Shown: positions 33,664 through 42,106 of the stretch, in pieces
How positions within the stretch are numbered: position 1 is the first letter of the stretch
Layout: each line of letters starts with the position of its first letter
NCBI GenBank assembly: GCA_964563395.1
Contig: CAZLWK010000019.1
Location: forward strand, 1 to 64,000
Length of the DNA stretch: 64,000 bases
DNA from: JBEVOS01 sp964563395
GTDB lineage: Bacteria; Pseudomonadota; Alphaproteobacteria; Caulobacterales; Aquidulcibacteraceae
Direction of reading: 5' to 3'
Made by a program: the position numbers and the translations under genes
Notes under the pieces: generated by a model
The model's database searches: none
What the model saw: the letters and a program-made list of their open reading frames with translations, nothing else
What the model was told of the DNA's origin: nothing

Positions 33664-35862
33664 ATGACCGTCGAGCGCAAGCCCATCGTCTGCCGTGTCT
33701 GCCACGCGCAATGCGCGCTGCTGGTCGATTTCGAGGACGGCAAGCCGATCGCCGTGCATGGCGACAAGGATAATCCCGCCTACCACGGCTATTCCTGCAT
33801 CAAGGGCCGGCAAATCGCGACTTTGCCCTATCTGCCCTCGCGCCTGACGCATTCGCTGAAGCGGCAAGAGGACGGGACTTACGCGCCGATCGCGTCCGAT
33901 CAAGCGGCGATCGAAATCGCGGATAAGATCAAGGCGATCGTCGATCAGCACGGGCCGCGCAGCGTTGCGCTCTATATCGGCACGTTTGGCTATAACAATT
34001 TCGGCGCCCAGGCCTTCGCGCTCGCCTTCATGCAGGCGATCGGGTCGAAGATGGTGTTCACCAGCGTCACCATCGACCAGCCTGGCAAGGGCGTGGCCGG
34101 CGCGCTGCACGGCGCTTGGATGGCCGGTGTGCCGATGGTCGATGAATGGGATGCGCTGCTGCTCGTCGGCACCAATCCGATCGTGTCGATGAATGGCGGC
34201 CTCGGCATGAACCCCGCGCGCCGGCTTCATGAGGCGCAGAAGCGCGGCATGAAGCTTGTCGTCATCGATCCACGCGTCACCGATTGCGCGCGGCAGGCGG
34301 ACATTCATCTGCAGGGACGCCCTGGCGAAGACCCGGCGATCCTTGCCGGTTTCGCGCGGCTTTGGATCGAAGAGGGGCTCATCGATCACGCCTTCATCGA
34401 CGAAAACGCCGACGGCTTCGCCGCTTTGAAGGCGGCGGTGGCGCCGTTCACCCCGGACGTGGTGGCCGCGCGCGCCGACGTGCCGAAGGACACATTCATC
34501 GAAGCCGCGCGCGCGCTCGGAACAGCGAAACGCGGCGCGGTGTCCGCCGGCACTGGGCCGAACATGTCTGGGCGCGGCAATCTCGTGGAATATCTGGTGC
34601 GCTCACTCACCACGCTGCGCGGCTGGTGGCTGCGCGAAGGCGATATCAAGCGCAATCCCGGCGTGCTCATCGAACCGTTTCCGGCGATCGCGGCGTCGGC
34701 GGGGCCCGCGCCGGCCTGGGGTTTCGGGGAAAAGCTGCGCGTGCGCGGCTTGACCGAATGCATGTCCGGCCTGCCCACCGGCGCGCTGGCCGATGAAATC
34801 CTCACGCCGGGCGAAGGCCAGATCAAGGCGCTCATCTGCCTTGGCGGCAATCCGATGCTGGCGTGGCCGGATCAGCTGAAAACGCACGAAGCGATGAAGG
34901 CGCTCGATCTGCTCGTCTGTTTCGATCCGCGCCATTCCGCGACCGGCCGCATCGGCCATTACACGATCGCGGTGAAGCTGCCGATCGAACTGGAAGGCAA
35001 CACGGCGCTCAATGAATTCCTCGGCAATTTTGGACCCGGCTGGGGCTTTGATCTACCTTATGCGCAAGCGACGCCGCCGCTCATGGCGCCGCCGCCCGGA
35101 TCCGATATCGTGGAGGAATGGGAGACCTTCTACGCCATGGCGCAACGCCTTGGCCTGCCCTTGAAGGTGAAGACGTTCTCCGTTCTTGATCCAAAGAAAG
35201 CCGCCACGCTCGCGACCGATGTCGACATGGCCAATAAGCCGAGCGAGACGGACATTTGGCGCATGGTCACGCGCGGTTCGCCCATCCCTTATGATGAGGT
35301 GCTGAAGCATCCGAATGGGCACGTGTTCGAAGTGCAGGGCGTGCCGGTGCGTCCAAAACCCGAAGGGTGGAGCGGCAAGCTCAATATCGGCCAGCCGGTG
35401 ATGATGGGCGAGCTTGAAGACATCGCCGGGTCGCCACCGCCCACGGCGGATAAGGATTTTCCTTATCGCGTGATCAGCCGACGCCTCCACGACGCGCACA
35501 ATTCAAACTGGCACGAAGCGCCAGTGCTGCGTCGCAAGCGTCCCTACAATCCCGCCTTCATGAACCCGGCCGACATGGCCGCCGAAGGCATCACCGAGGG
35601 CGATGTGCTCGAAGTGGAATCGGCGCGCTCCACCATCTTGTGCGTGGCTGAGGCCGCGCCGGACGTGCGCGCGGGCTGCATCTCCATCACGCACGCCTGG
35701 GGCGCCAATCCGGACGAACAGCACGATCCGTTCCTGGACGGCGGCAATACGGGGCGGCTCTCTTACAATGATCGCGATTTCGATCCCTATACGGGCATTC
35801 CCATCATGAGCGCGATCCCGGTGCGCGTTCGCCGCTCGGCTGCGGCGGTCGCGGCGGAATAG
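33664..35862 (+). CDS. molybdopterin-dependent oxidoreductase (DMSO reductase superfamily)
   Basis: 732 residues. The N terminus has a 4Fe-4S pattern (CRVCHAQC ... SCIKG, Cys ~10, 13, 17 and ~44), followed by molybdopterin-binding domains (LLVGTNPIVSMNG, KLVVIDPRVTDCA, GGNPMLAW) and a C-terminal dinucleotide-binding barrel (YRVISRRLHDAHNSNWHE, THAWGANPDEQHD). No Tat signal is seen, so it is probably cytoplasmic. The Mo ligand residue cannot be identified safely. No separate iron-sulfur or membrane subunit is encoded nearby. A hydroxylation or redox step on the pathway substrate is plausible. It lies 11 bases before the Rieske gene. Confidence 0.88.
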   Translation: MTVERKPIVCRVCHAQCALLVDFEDGKPIAVHGDKDNPAYHGYSCIKGRQIATLPYLPSRLTHSLKRQEDGTYAPIASDQAAIEIADKIKAIVDQHGPRSVALYIGTFGYNNFGAQAFALAFMQAIGSKMVFTSVTIDQPGKGVAGALHGAWMAGVPMVDEWDALLLVGTNPIVSMNGGLGMNPARRLHEAQKRGMKLVVIDPRVTDCARQADIHLQGRPGEDPAILAGFARLWIEEGLIDHAFIDENADGFAALKAAVAPFTPDVVAARADVPKDTFIEAARALGTAKRGAVSAGTGPNMSGRGNLVEYLVRSLTTLRGWWLREGDIKRNPGVLIEPFPAIAASAGPAPAWGFGEKLRVRGLTECMSGLPTGALADEILTPGEGQIKALICLGGNPMLAWPDQLKTHEAMKALDLLVCFDPRHSATGRIGHYTIAVKLPIELEGNTALNEFLGNFGPGWGFDLPYAQATPPLMAPPPGSDIVEEWETFYAMAQRLGLPLKVKTFSVLDPKKAATLATDVDMANKPSETDIWRMVTRGSPIPYDEVLKHPNGHVFEVQGVPVRPKPEGWSGKLNIGQPVMMGELEDIAGSPPPTADKDFPYRVISRRLHDAHNSNWHEAPVLRRKRPYNPAFMNPADMAAEGITEGDVLEVESARSTILCVAEAAPDVRAGCISITHAWGANPDEQHDPFLDGGNTGRLSYNDRDFDPYTGIPIMSAIPVRVRRSAAAVAAE

Positions 35863-35873
35863 GAGGCAAGGCC

Positions 35874-37265
35874 ATGGCCGACGGCGGCATGAAGCGCAAA
35901 CCCGGCGAAGCCCGTTGCGAGGGCCCTTCGCTCACCGACATTCTCGCCACGGATTCCCGGCCCGTGCCGGATTTCATGGTGCAGGAATCGTATGAATTCA
36001 TGGGCGCCGAGCCGCTCTCGACTGAGCGCTACACAAGCCGCGAGTTCTTCGAGAATGAGCTTGAGAAGATGTGGCCACGCGTTTGGCAATTCGCCGCGCG
36101 CGAGGAGGAATTGCCCGATCCGGGCGATGTCGTCGTCTACAAGCTCGTCGACAAGAGCTTCCTAATCATGCGCCAGGACGATGGCGGTGTGAAAGCCTTC
36201 TACAATGTGTGCCTCCATCGCGGCCGGCTACTGCGCACGGACAGCGGCTGGTCGAAGGAGCTGAAATGCCCCTTCCACGGCTTCACCTGGAAGAATGACG
36301 GGTCATTGAAGGAAATCCCGTGCCAATGGGATTTTCCGCACCTGAAGAAGAACAAGATGAATTTGCCCGAGGTGCGCGTGGCGCGCTGGGGCGGCTATAT
36401 CTTCATCAATGAGGATCCGAACGCATTGCCCTTCGAGCAATGGGCGCACCCGCTGACGCAGCATTTCGCGCGCTGGCGCCATGAGGAATGCGTGACGGTC
36501 GCCTGGGTCGGCAAGGTGGTGCCGGCGAATTGGAAGGCGACGATGGAAGCCTTCATGGAGGCGTGGCACTCGGTGATCACGCACCCGCACATCCTGCCGT
36601 TCACGGGCGACGCAAACACGCGCTACGACCATTATGGCGACCATATGAACCGGGCGCTCACGCCTTTCGCCGTGCTCTCCCCGCACCTTTATGGCAAGAA
36701 TCTACCCGAGCAATTCATCGTGGATGAATTCTTGAAATCGAACGGCCGTGGCGGCGAAACCGCTGATTTGAGGGTTGAAGTGCCTGAAGGCGCGACCGCG
36801 CGCGCCACGATGGCGGCGGCAAATCGCGAACGCTTCAAGGAAATGACGGGGCACGATCACGATCACGCCACCGATTCTGAATTGCTGGACGCGTTCACCT
36901 ACAACGTGTTCCCGAATTTCGGGCCGTGGGGCGGCTTCATGCCGAACATCGTCTATCGCTGGCGGCCTTGGCCCGATCAGGACAAATGCCTCATGGAGGT
37001 GCGTCTCCTTATGCGGATGCCCCCCGATGCGCCGAAGCCGCGCGCGGCGCCGATGCGTTTCCTCACCGATGAAGAGCCTTGGGGCGCGGCCGGCGATTTG
37101 TTGAGCCCGGCGCTCGCCGCCGTGTTCGACCAGGACATGGCCAATTTGCCTTACGTGCAAGATGGCATGAAGGCCTCGAAGAATAAGAAGATCGAGCTCG
37201 GCAATTATCAGGAAAGCCGCATCCGGCATTTCCACCGCACGCTCGACAAATACCTTGAGGGCTAA
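35874..37265 (+). CDS. aromatic ring-hydroxylating oxygenase, alpha subunit (Rieske, first copy)
   Basis: 463 residues. The Rieske 2Fe-2S centre is CLHRG-x15-KCPFHG (Cys-x-His and Cys-x2-His, ~115-140). The catalytic domain has the mononuclear iron ligands in EAFMEAWHSVITHPH and a conserved ANLPYVQDG near the C terminus. Such enzymes insert oxygen into aromatic or other hydrophobic substrates using electrons from a reductase; none is encoded in the window. It is a clear paralogue of 39437-40831, with many shared motifs along the full length. GGAGGCAAGGCC precedes the ATG. It shares a unit with the molybdopterin and carotenoid-oxygenase genes. Confidence 0.92.
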   Translation: MADGGMKRKPGEARCEGPSLTDILATDSRPVPDFMVQESYEFMGAEPLSTERYTSREFFENELEKMWPRVWQFAAREEELPDPGDVVVYKLVDKSFLIMRQDDGGVKAFYNVCLHRGRLLRTDSGWSKELKCPFHGFTWKNDGSLKEIPCQWDFPHLKKNKMNLPEVRVARWGGYIFINEDPNALPFEQWAHPLTQHFARWRHEECVTVAWVGKVVPANWKATMEAFMEAWHSVITHPHILPFTGDANTRYDHYGDHMNRALTPFAVLSPHLYGKNLPEQFIVDEFLKSNGRGGETADLRVEVPEGATARATMAAANRERFKEMTGHDHDHATDSELLDAFTYNVFPNFGPWGGFMPNIVYRWRPWPDQDKCLMEVRLLMRMPPDAPKPRAAPMRFLTDEEPWGAAGDLLSPALAAVFDQDMANLPYVQDGMKASKNKKIELGNYQESRIRHFHRTLDKYLEG

Positions 37266-37285
37266 CCGCAATTTGGAGAACAGCT

Positions 37286-38596
37286 ATGGCTGACGATGCA
37301 AGCCCACGCAAAGCGTGGTGGCTCTCTGGGAATTTCGCGCCCGTCGATTCCGAGACGGAGGCCTTCGATCTCAAGGTTGAAGGCGCGCTGCCGAAGGAGC
37401 TCACCGGCGTTTACATGCGCAATGGGCCAAATCCCGCGCGCGCGCCCACCGGGCATTGGTTCATGGGCGATGGCATGCTGCATGGCGTGCGCATCGAGAA
37501 CGGGGCGGCGCGCTGGTATCGCAATCGCTATACGGCGACGAACCTCCTAAAATCCGGCGCCAGCAGCATGGATATGGGCGTTCTGATGGATCGCACCATG
37601 TCCACCGCCAACACCGCCTTCATTCGCCATGGTGGGCGCATAATGGCGCTCGAGGAGGGGCATTTTCCTTACGAGATCAAAAGCGACCTTTCGACGGTCG
37701 GTCCGGTCGATTTTGGCGGCAAGCTGACAAGCTCCTTCACCGCGCATCCTAAGATTTGCGCCGAAACCGGGGAGATGTACGCCTTCGGCTATGGCGCGAT
37801 GCCGCCCTTTCTCACCTATCATCGCTTCGATAAGGCGGGCCGCCTGATCGCCAGCCATGAGATTCCGGTGGGCGGGCCCACCATGGTGCACGATTTCAAC
37901 GTCACGCGCCGCCACGTCGTGTTCATGGATCTGCCAATCGTGTTCGATATGGCGCTCGCCATGCAGGGCGGCATGCCGTTCCGCTGGAGCGACGATTATC
38001 CCGCCCGGCTCGGCGTGATGCCGCGCGACGGCACGCCGGCCGATCTCAAATGGTTCGAGATCGAGAAATGCTACGTCTTCCATCCGATGAACGCATACGA
38101 TGAGGGCGACAAGATCGTCATCGATGTGAGCCGCTATGAACGGCTTTGGGACAAGACGTTCATAGATAAGCCGGCCACGCTCCATCGTTGGACGATCGAT
38201 CTGAAACAGGGCGTGGTGCGCGAGGAAACGCTGGACGATGTGGCGTGCGATTTTCCGCGCGTCGCCGATGACGAAGCTTGCCTCAAGCACAGCGTCGGCT
38301 ACGCGGTCGGCGTCGCTGACGAGACGGTGGACGGCGTGGTGTTGACGAACAAGGTCTATCGTCGTGATTTCCGCACCGGGCGCCTTGAACGCTATCAGTT
38401 CGCCGATGGCGAGTTCATCGGCGAGGCCGCCCCCGCTGGCCGCGATTATCTCATGGCGTTCACGCACGATGAAAACGCGGGCCAATCCTCGTTCGTAGTC
38501 TTGGAGGCCGCTCACATCGACAAGGGGCCGATCGCCCGCGTTCGGTTGCCGCAGCGCGTGCCCTACGGCTTCCACGGCGCCTGGTTCGCGGACTGA
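37286..38596 (+). CDS. carotenoid oxygenase family (alkene-cleaving dioxygenase)
   Basis: 436 residues of the RPE65/CCD seven-bladed propeller. The four iron-ligand His can be placed in SFTAHPKI (~155), MVHDFNVT (~205), CYVFHPMNAY (~270) and the C-terminal GFHGAWF (~432). YMRNGPNPARAP at the N terminus is also typical. Family members cleave C=C bonds of carotenoids, apocarotenoids, lignin-derived stilbenes or isoeugenol with O2. No carotenoid synthesis genes are nearby, so a catabolic stilbene- or isoprenoid-type role is more likely (inference). Last gene of its operon, before a convergent hairpin. Confidence 0.93.
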   Translation: MADDASPRKAWWLSGNFAPVDSETEAFDLKVEGALPKELTGVYMRNGPNPARAPTGHWFMGDGMLHGVRIENGAARWYRNRYTATNLLKSGASSMDMGVLMDRTMSTANTAFIRHGGRIMALEEGHFPYEIKSDLSTVGPVDFGGKLTSSFTAHPKICAETGEMYAFGYGAMPPFLTYHRFDKAGRLIASHEIPVGGPTMVHDFNVTRRHVVFMDLPIVFDMALAMQGGMPFRWSDDYPARLGVMPRDGTPADLKWFEIEKCYVFHPMNAYDEGDKIVIDVSRYERLWDKTFIDKPATLHRWTIDLKQGVVREETLDDVACDFPRVADDEACLKHSVGYAVGVADETVDGVVLTNKVYRRDFRTGRLERYQFADGEFIGEAAPAGRDYLMAFTHDENAGQSSFVVLEAAHIDKGPIARVRLPQRVPYGFHGAWFAD

Positions 38597-38612
38597 GCGC
38601 ACAGATCACCGC

Positions 38613-38641
38613 GCCCGTTCAGCGCCGCGCGCTGGACGGGC
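38613..38641. terminator. hairpin between convergent operons
   Basis: A 12-bp stem (38613-38624 with 38630-38641, one G-T wobble) and a 5-base loop lie in the 57-base gap between the convergent carotenoid-oxygenase and ABM genes. The GC-rich stem could end transcription from both sides, though neither side has a long T run. Confidence 0.5.
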
Positions 38642-38653
38642 CGGCTGCTCTCT

Positions 38654-39001
38654 TCACGCGGTGAAGAAATCGGCGCGCGGCTTACCCGTCGGGTCATAGA
38701 CAGGCTCGCTGATGTCGAAGCGATATTTCTTTGTCACGGCGTTGCGGATTTCAAAGCCGCGCATATGGCCGAGCATGCCGAAATAGTGCTGTCCGGCGAG
38801 GTGCCTGGCGAGGCTCGCTTCATCGCGCCATTCCTCGAAAACGTAGATGCGCCCGGGAAGATTGAGGTCCGCCGTCCAAGCGTAGTGCAGGCAGCCATCC
38901 TGCGTCAGCGCGCCTTCAATGAAGGGAACCGCGCCCTTGAGCGCCTCGTCGCGCTTGGCCGGATCGACATCGACCAAGCCATTGATGACAATCCCACCCA
39001 T
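38654..39001 (-). CDS. antibiotic biosynthesis monooxygenase (ABM)-like protein
   Basis: 115 residues. A dimeric alpha/beta-barrel of the ABM/quinol monooxygenase type: VINGLVDVDPAKRDEALKGA at the N terminus, then GCLHYAWTADLNLPGRIYVFEEWRDEASLARHL, the family's core pattern. Some members oxidise aromatic rings without cofactor; others have no known activity. The start codon overlaps the stop of the upstream SnoaL-like gene (TGATG type), so it is the last gene of a three-gene leftward operon headed by a Rieske oxygenase gene. Confidence 0.83.
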   Translation of the reverse strand: MGGIVINGLVDVDPAKRDEALKGAVPFIEGALTQDGCLHYAWTADLNLPGRIYVFEEWRDEASLARHLAGQHYFGMLGHMRGFEIRNAVTKKYRFDISEPVYDPTGKPRADFFTA

Positions 39002-39426
39002 CAGGCTTTCTTTCCTTCAACGACCGTTTCCGCTTCGAGCATGGAATAGGCGCGCGAGGCGAAGCGCCAGGCGCCGCCCTGCTTCACGAACGTATCTTCA
39101 TACGTGCCAATGACGCGGCGTACGCCGCCATCGACGCCATGGAGCGTCTCGAACGTGTAGCAGCGGCCGTGCGCGCGATCGCCTTCGATGGTGAGCGCGC
39201 CCGCCTGCGCGGTGAAGGCGACGAGCTTGTAGGCGCTCATGGCTTGCTTCCACATGGCCACGATCGCCGCGCGTCCCTTGAAGTCCTGGCCCATGAGGGT
39301 CCATTGCGCGTCCTCCGCCCAGGTGGCGCCCCAGGCTTCGGAATCGTGACGAAAAACCGCGTCGCTGTAGGTGTCCCACAATTCGCGGATTGCGAGCCGA
39401 TCCTCGGCCGCGCCTGAAAAGCTCAT
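39001..39426 (-). CDS. SnoaL/NTF2-like protein
   Basis: 141 residues with the NTF2-like cone fold pattern: DRLAIRELWDTYSDAVFRHDSEAWGATWAEDAQW, GRAAIVAMWKQAM, GRCYTFETLHG, and VKQGGAWRFASR. Proteins of this fold act as isomerases, dehydratases or small oxygenase subunits; ring-hydroxylating oxygenase beta subunits share it. Lying 10 bases after a Rieske alpha-subunit gene, it could be a beta-like partner (inference), though it is shorter than usual beta subunits (~160-180 residues). Confidence 0.82.
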   Translation of the reverse strand: MSFSGAAEDRLAIRELWDTYSDAVFRHDSEAWGATWAEDAQWTLMGQDFKGRAAIVAMWKQAMSAYKLVAFTAQAGALTIEGDRAHGRCYTFETLHGVDGGVRRVIGTYEDTFVKQGGAWRFASRAYSMLEAETVVEGKKA

Positions 39427-39436
39427 GACGCGCTCC

Positions 39437-40831
39437 TTACGGCTTGCTGAGATAGCGCTCGAGCATCAAATGATGCTGGCGAATGCGCATCTCGGAATAA
39501 CGCCCGAAATGCACCACGCCGCTCATCGAGGCGTTGAGGCCATCCTGCACATAGGGAAGGTTCGCCATGTCCTGTTCGAAGATATCGCTGAGCGGGCCCA
39601 GTTCCGGCGCCTCGCGCCAGCTCTCGTCATTCTCCAGGAAATGCATCGGCACGGGCGCGGGGCGCGGTCCGTTCTTCGGCGCACGCTTGAGGCGGATCAC
39701 CTCCATCAGCGTCTTTTCGTGATTGAGGCCCACGGGGCGCCAGCGATAGACGAGATTCGGCGCAAAGCCCGCCCAGAAGCTCATGTTCGGGAACACGTTG
39801 TAGAGGATCGCATCGAGCATCTCTGCGTCGGACTTGTCCGAATAATCGTGCCCGTCCTCGGCGCTCATCGTCTGGCGGAAGATATCGGCCGCGAAGGCGC
39901 GCGCGGTCATGCCTTCGGGCACCTTCATCGTCGCATCGCCGCCGCGCGTGCGGCCTGACGTGGCGAACATCGCCGCGATGATGTCGTCCTGGCTGATGAT
40001 ATCTTTTTCAACGAACGGGCTCGGCACGCCACTTGCCGATATATGGCGCGTGATGTGGTCGGAGAGGATGTCGTATTGCGAATTCTCATCCGCAAGGTAC
40101 GGCAGAATTTGCGGGTGCGTGGTGAGGCTGTGATGCGATTCCATGAAGGCTTCGCTCACCGCCTTCCAATTGGCGTTGATGATCTTGCCGACATGCACCG
40201 CCTTCACGCAGTCCTCGAGCCGCCAACGCTCGAAATGGCGCGGCAAGGGATCGAGCACGCTTTCAAGCGGCGGGGCGTTGCGATCGAAATTGATGAAGAC
40301 GAAGCCGCCCCACGTTCCCACTTTCGCTTCCGGGAGGGACAACGAGGAAGCCGGCGCTTGCGGGAAATCCCAGGGCATCGGATTTTCCGCGAAGCTGCCG
40401 TCCTGGTTCCAAGTCCAGCCATGATACATGCAGCGGAATTTTTCCTTGCAGCCGGCCGATGTGACGAGCTTGCGGCCGCGATGCAGACATGAATTGGCGA
40501 AGGCTTTGATCGTGCCGTCGCCCTGACGCACGATGAACAGCGATTTTCCGACGACATCGTAGATTTGATAATCGCCGGGATTTGGAATCTCCTCTTCGCG
40601 GCAGGCATATTGCCAGCAGCGCAGCCAGAGCTTTTCCACTTCGGTGCGGAAGAAGGCGGGATCGGTGTAGCGCGAGACCGGCACCGGCGCGGTGCCCAAT
40701 TCCGGCACGCGCTCTTCGCGCAACACGTCCGGCACGGGCCGCGTGTCGAGGTCGAGCACTTCCTGATAGGTCAGCCCCGCGCTGCGCTCCTCGCCCTTGC
40801 GCGCCAAGCCGGTGACGCCTGATCCGTCCAT
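39437..40831 (-). CDS. aromatic ring-hydroxylating oxygenase, alpha subunit (Rieske, second copy)
   Basis: 464 residues, collinear with the protein encoded at 35874-37265. Rieske ligands: CLHRG and RCMYHG (~120-140). Mononuclear iron region: EAFMESHHSLTTHPQ. It shares ANLPYVQDG and RWRP near the C terminus with the first copy but diverges in the substrate-domain loops, so the two probably take different substrates or successive intermediates. GGAGG six bases before ATG 40831. No ferredoxin or reductase is encoded nearby. It heads the leftward operon with the SnoaL-like and ABM genes and is divergent from the lipoyl-hydrolase fusion gene. Confidence 0.92.
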   Translation of the reverse strand: MDGSGVTGLARKGEERSAGLTYQEVLDLDTRPVPDVLREERVPELGTAPVPVSRYTDPAFFRTEVEKLWLRCWQYACREEEIPNPGDYQIYDVVGKSLFIVRQGDGTIKAFANSCLHRGRKLVTSAGCKEKFRCMYHGWTWNQDGSFAENPMPWDFPQAPASSLSLPEAKVGTWGGFVFINFDRNAPPLESVLDPLPRHFERWRLEDCVKAVHVGKIINANWKAVSEAFMESHHSLTTHPQILPYLADENSQYDILSDHITRHISASGVPSPFVEKDIISQDDIIAAMFATSGRTRGGDATMKVPEGMTARAFAADIFRQTMSAEDGHDYSDKSDAEMLDAILYNVFPNMSFWAGFAPNLVYRWRPVGLNHEKTLMEVIRLKRAPKNGPRPAPVPMHFLENDESWREAPELGPLSDIFEQDMANLPYVQDGLNASMSGVVHFGRYSEMRIRQHHLMLERYLSKP

Positions 40832-40883
40832 GCTTTCCTCCTGCCCATCTTCGAAGACACGGTCTGCCGCCGGCCCGAAAAAA

Positions 40884-40914
40884 CATTCAAGCTTGTTTTT
40901 TTTATTCGATTGGT
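40884..40914. promoter_or_regulatory. A/T-flanked CAAGCTTG palindrome in a divergent promoter region
   Basis: The 140-base gap between the divergent Rieske and lipoyl-hydrolase genes is GC-rich except here, where an A run, CATT, the perfect palindrome CAAGCTTG, and a run of T follow one another. The symmetry suggests an operator for a dimeric repressor acting on both operons, and the AT-rich stretch is a likely melting region. No regulator gene lies within the island. Confidence 0.35.
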
Positions 40915-40971
40915 TGTAGCACGCAAGATGGCAAGACAGCCAGAGGGCTGCGTAAAGCCGGGAGGAGATTC

Positions 40972-42099
40972 ATGTCCGCCGCCATCACGCCCATTCGCAT
41001 GCCGAAATGGGGCCTCTCCATGCAGGAGGGCAAAATCGTCGAATGGCAGAAGCGCGAGGGTGAAGCTGTCCGCGAGGGCGAGGATCTGGTGGACGTCGAG
41101 ACGAGCAAGATCACCAACATCTATGAAGCGCCCGCCGCCGGCACGCTCCGGCGTATCGTGGCGCAAGCAGGCGACACGCTGCCGGTCGGCGCGCTGCTTG
41201 CGGTTATGGCTGACGGCGCCGTCAGCGATGGCGACATCGACGCCTATATCGCCGAGTTCAACGCCAATTTCGTGATCGAGGCGGCCGAAGGCGGCGAGGC
41301 GGGTTTGGCCACGCGCGAGATCGAGGCGGCCGGTTCAACCCTGCGCGTCGGCATGGCCGGCCAGGGTCAGGATGGCGTTCCCGTGCTGCTGATCCACGGC
41401 TTCGGCGGGGACATGCAGAATTGGACGCTTTTAATGGAGCCGCTGTCGGCTGATCGGCCCGTCTATGCGCTGGAATTGCCGGGGCATGGGCAGTCTCAAA
41501 AGGCGGTGCCCGACGCGAGCATGGCCGGCCTCGCCAAGGCGACGATCGCCGCGCTCGACGCGCTGGACGTGAAGGCCGCGCACCTGGTCGGCCATTCCAT
41601 GGGTGGGGCCGTGGCGCTCGCCGCCGCCTTGGCCGCGCCTGGCCGCGTCGCCTCGCTCACCTTGATCGCCAGCGCCGGCCTGCCGGGCGCCGCCGTGAAC
41701 CCCGATTACCTCAACGGCTTCATCGATGCGCGCCGCGCGCGCGATCTGCAGCCCGTGGCGGAGATGCTGTTCGCGGACAAGGCGATGGCGAGCAAGGAGC
41801 TCGTTGAGCAATTATCGCGCTTCAAGCGGATCGACGGCGTTGAAGAAGCGCTCTCGGCGCTGCGCGACGCGATGTTGAACGGCGACGAACTGGCCGGTCT
41901 CGCCAAGCGCGTGGGCGAGATCGCCGCGCCGCTTCTGGTGATCGCCGCCAGCGCGGATGAGATCGTCAGCGGTCCTGATCAGTCCGCGCTGCCGAAGGCC
42001 GCGCGCTTCCTTATGATCGAGGGCGCGGGTCATTTGCCCCAGATCGAGCGCGCCGACGCCGTCGCCGCCGCGATCAAGGCCCATATCGGCGCGGCCTGA
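40972..42099 (+). CDS. lipoyl-domain/alpha-beta hydrolase fusion (AcoC-like)
   Basis: 375 residues. N-terminal lipoyl/biotinyl domain (~1-80, MPKWGLSMQEGKIVEW, lipoylated Lys ~46 in ETSKI), linker, then an alpha/beta hydrolase (~125-375) with oxyanion HGFGGD, nucleophile elbow GHSMGG, acid Asp in ASADEIV and the His in GAGHLPQ. The arrangement matches AcoC-type acyltransferases of acetoin dehydrogenase complexes, where the hydrolase-like domain replaces the usual E2 catalytic domain. No E1 or E3 genes are present in the window. GGGAGGAG ribosome site. It converges on yidC with 7 bases between stops. Confidence 0.87.
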   Translation: MSAAITPIRMPKWGLSMQEGKIVEWQKREGEAVREGEDLVDVETSKITNIYEAPAAGTLRRIVAQAGDTLPVGALLAVMADGAVSDGDIDAYIAEFNANFVIEAAEGGEAGLATREIEAAGSTLRVGMAGQGQDGVPVLLIHGFGGDMQNWTLLMEPLSADRPVYALELPGHGQSQKAVPDASMAGLAKATIAALDALDVKAAHLVGHSMGGAVALAAALAAPGRVASLTLIASAGLPGAAVNPDYLNGFIDARRARDLQPVAEMLFADKAMASKELVEQLSRFKRIDGVEEALSALRDAMLNGDELAGLAKRVGEIAAPLLVIAASADEIVSGPDQSALPKAARFLMIEGAGHLPQIERADAVAAAIKAHIGAA

Positions 42100-42106
42100 G
42101 GTCGCT

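Noticed and set aside
28662..42099. Island treated as a recently integrated mobile element
   Set aside because: No integrase, transposase, tRNA or flanking repeats, and base composition by eye is like the neighbours.
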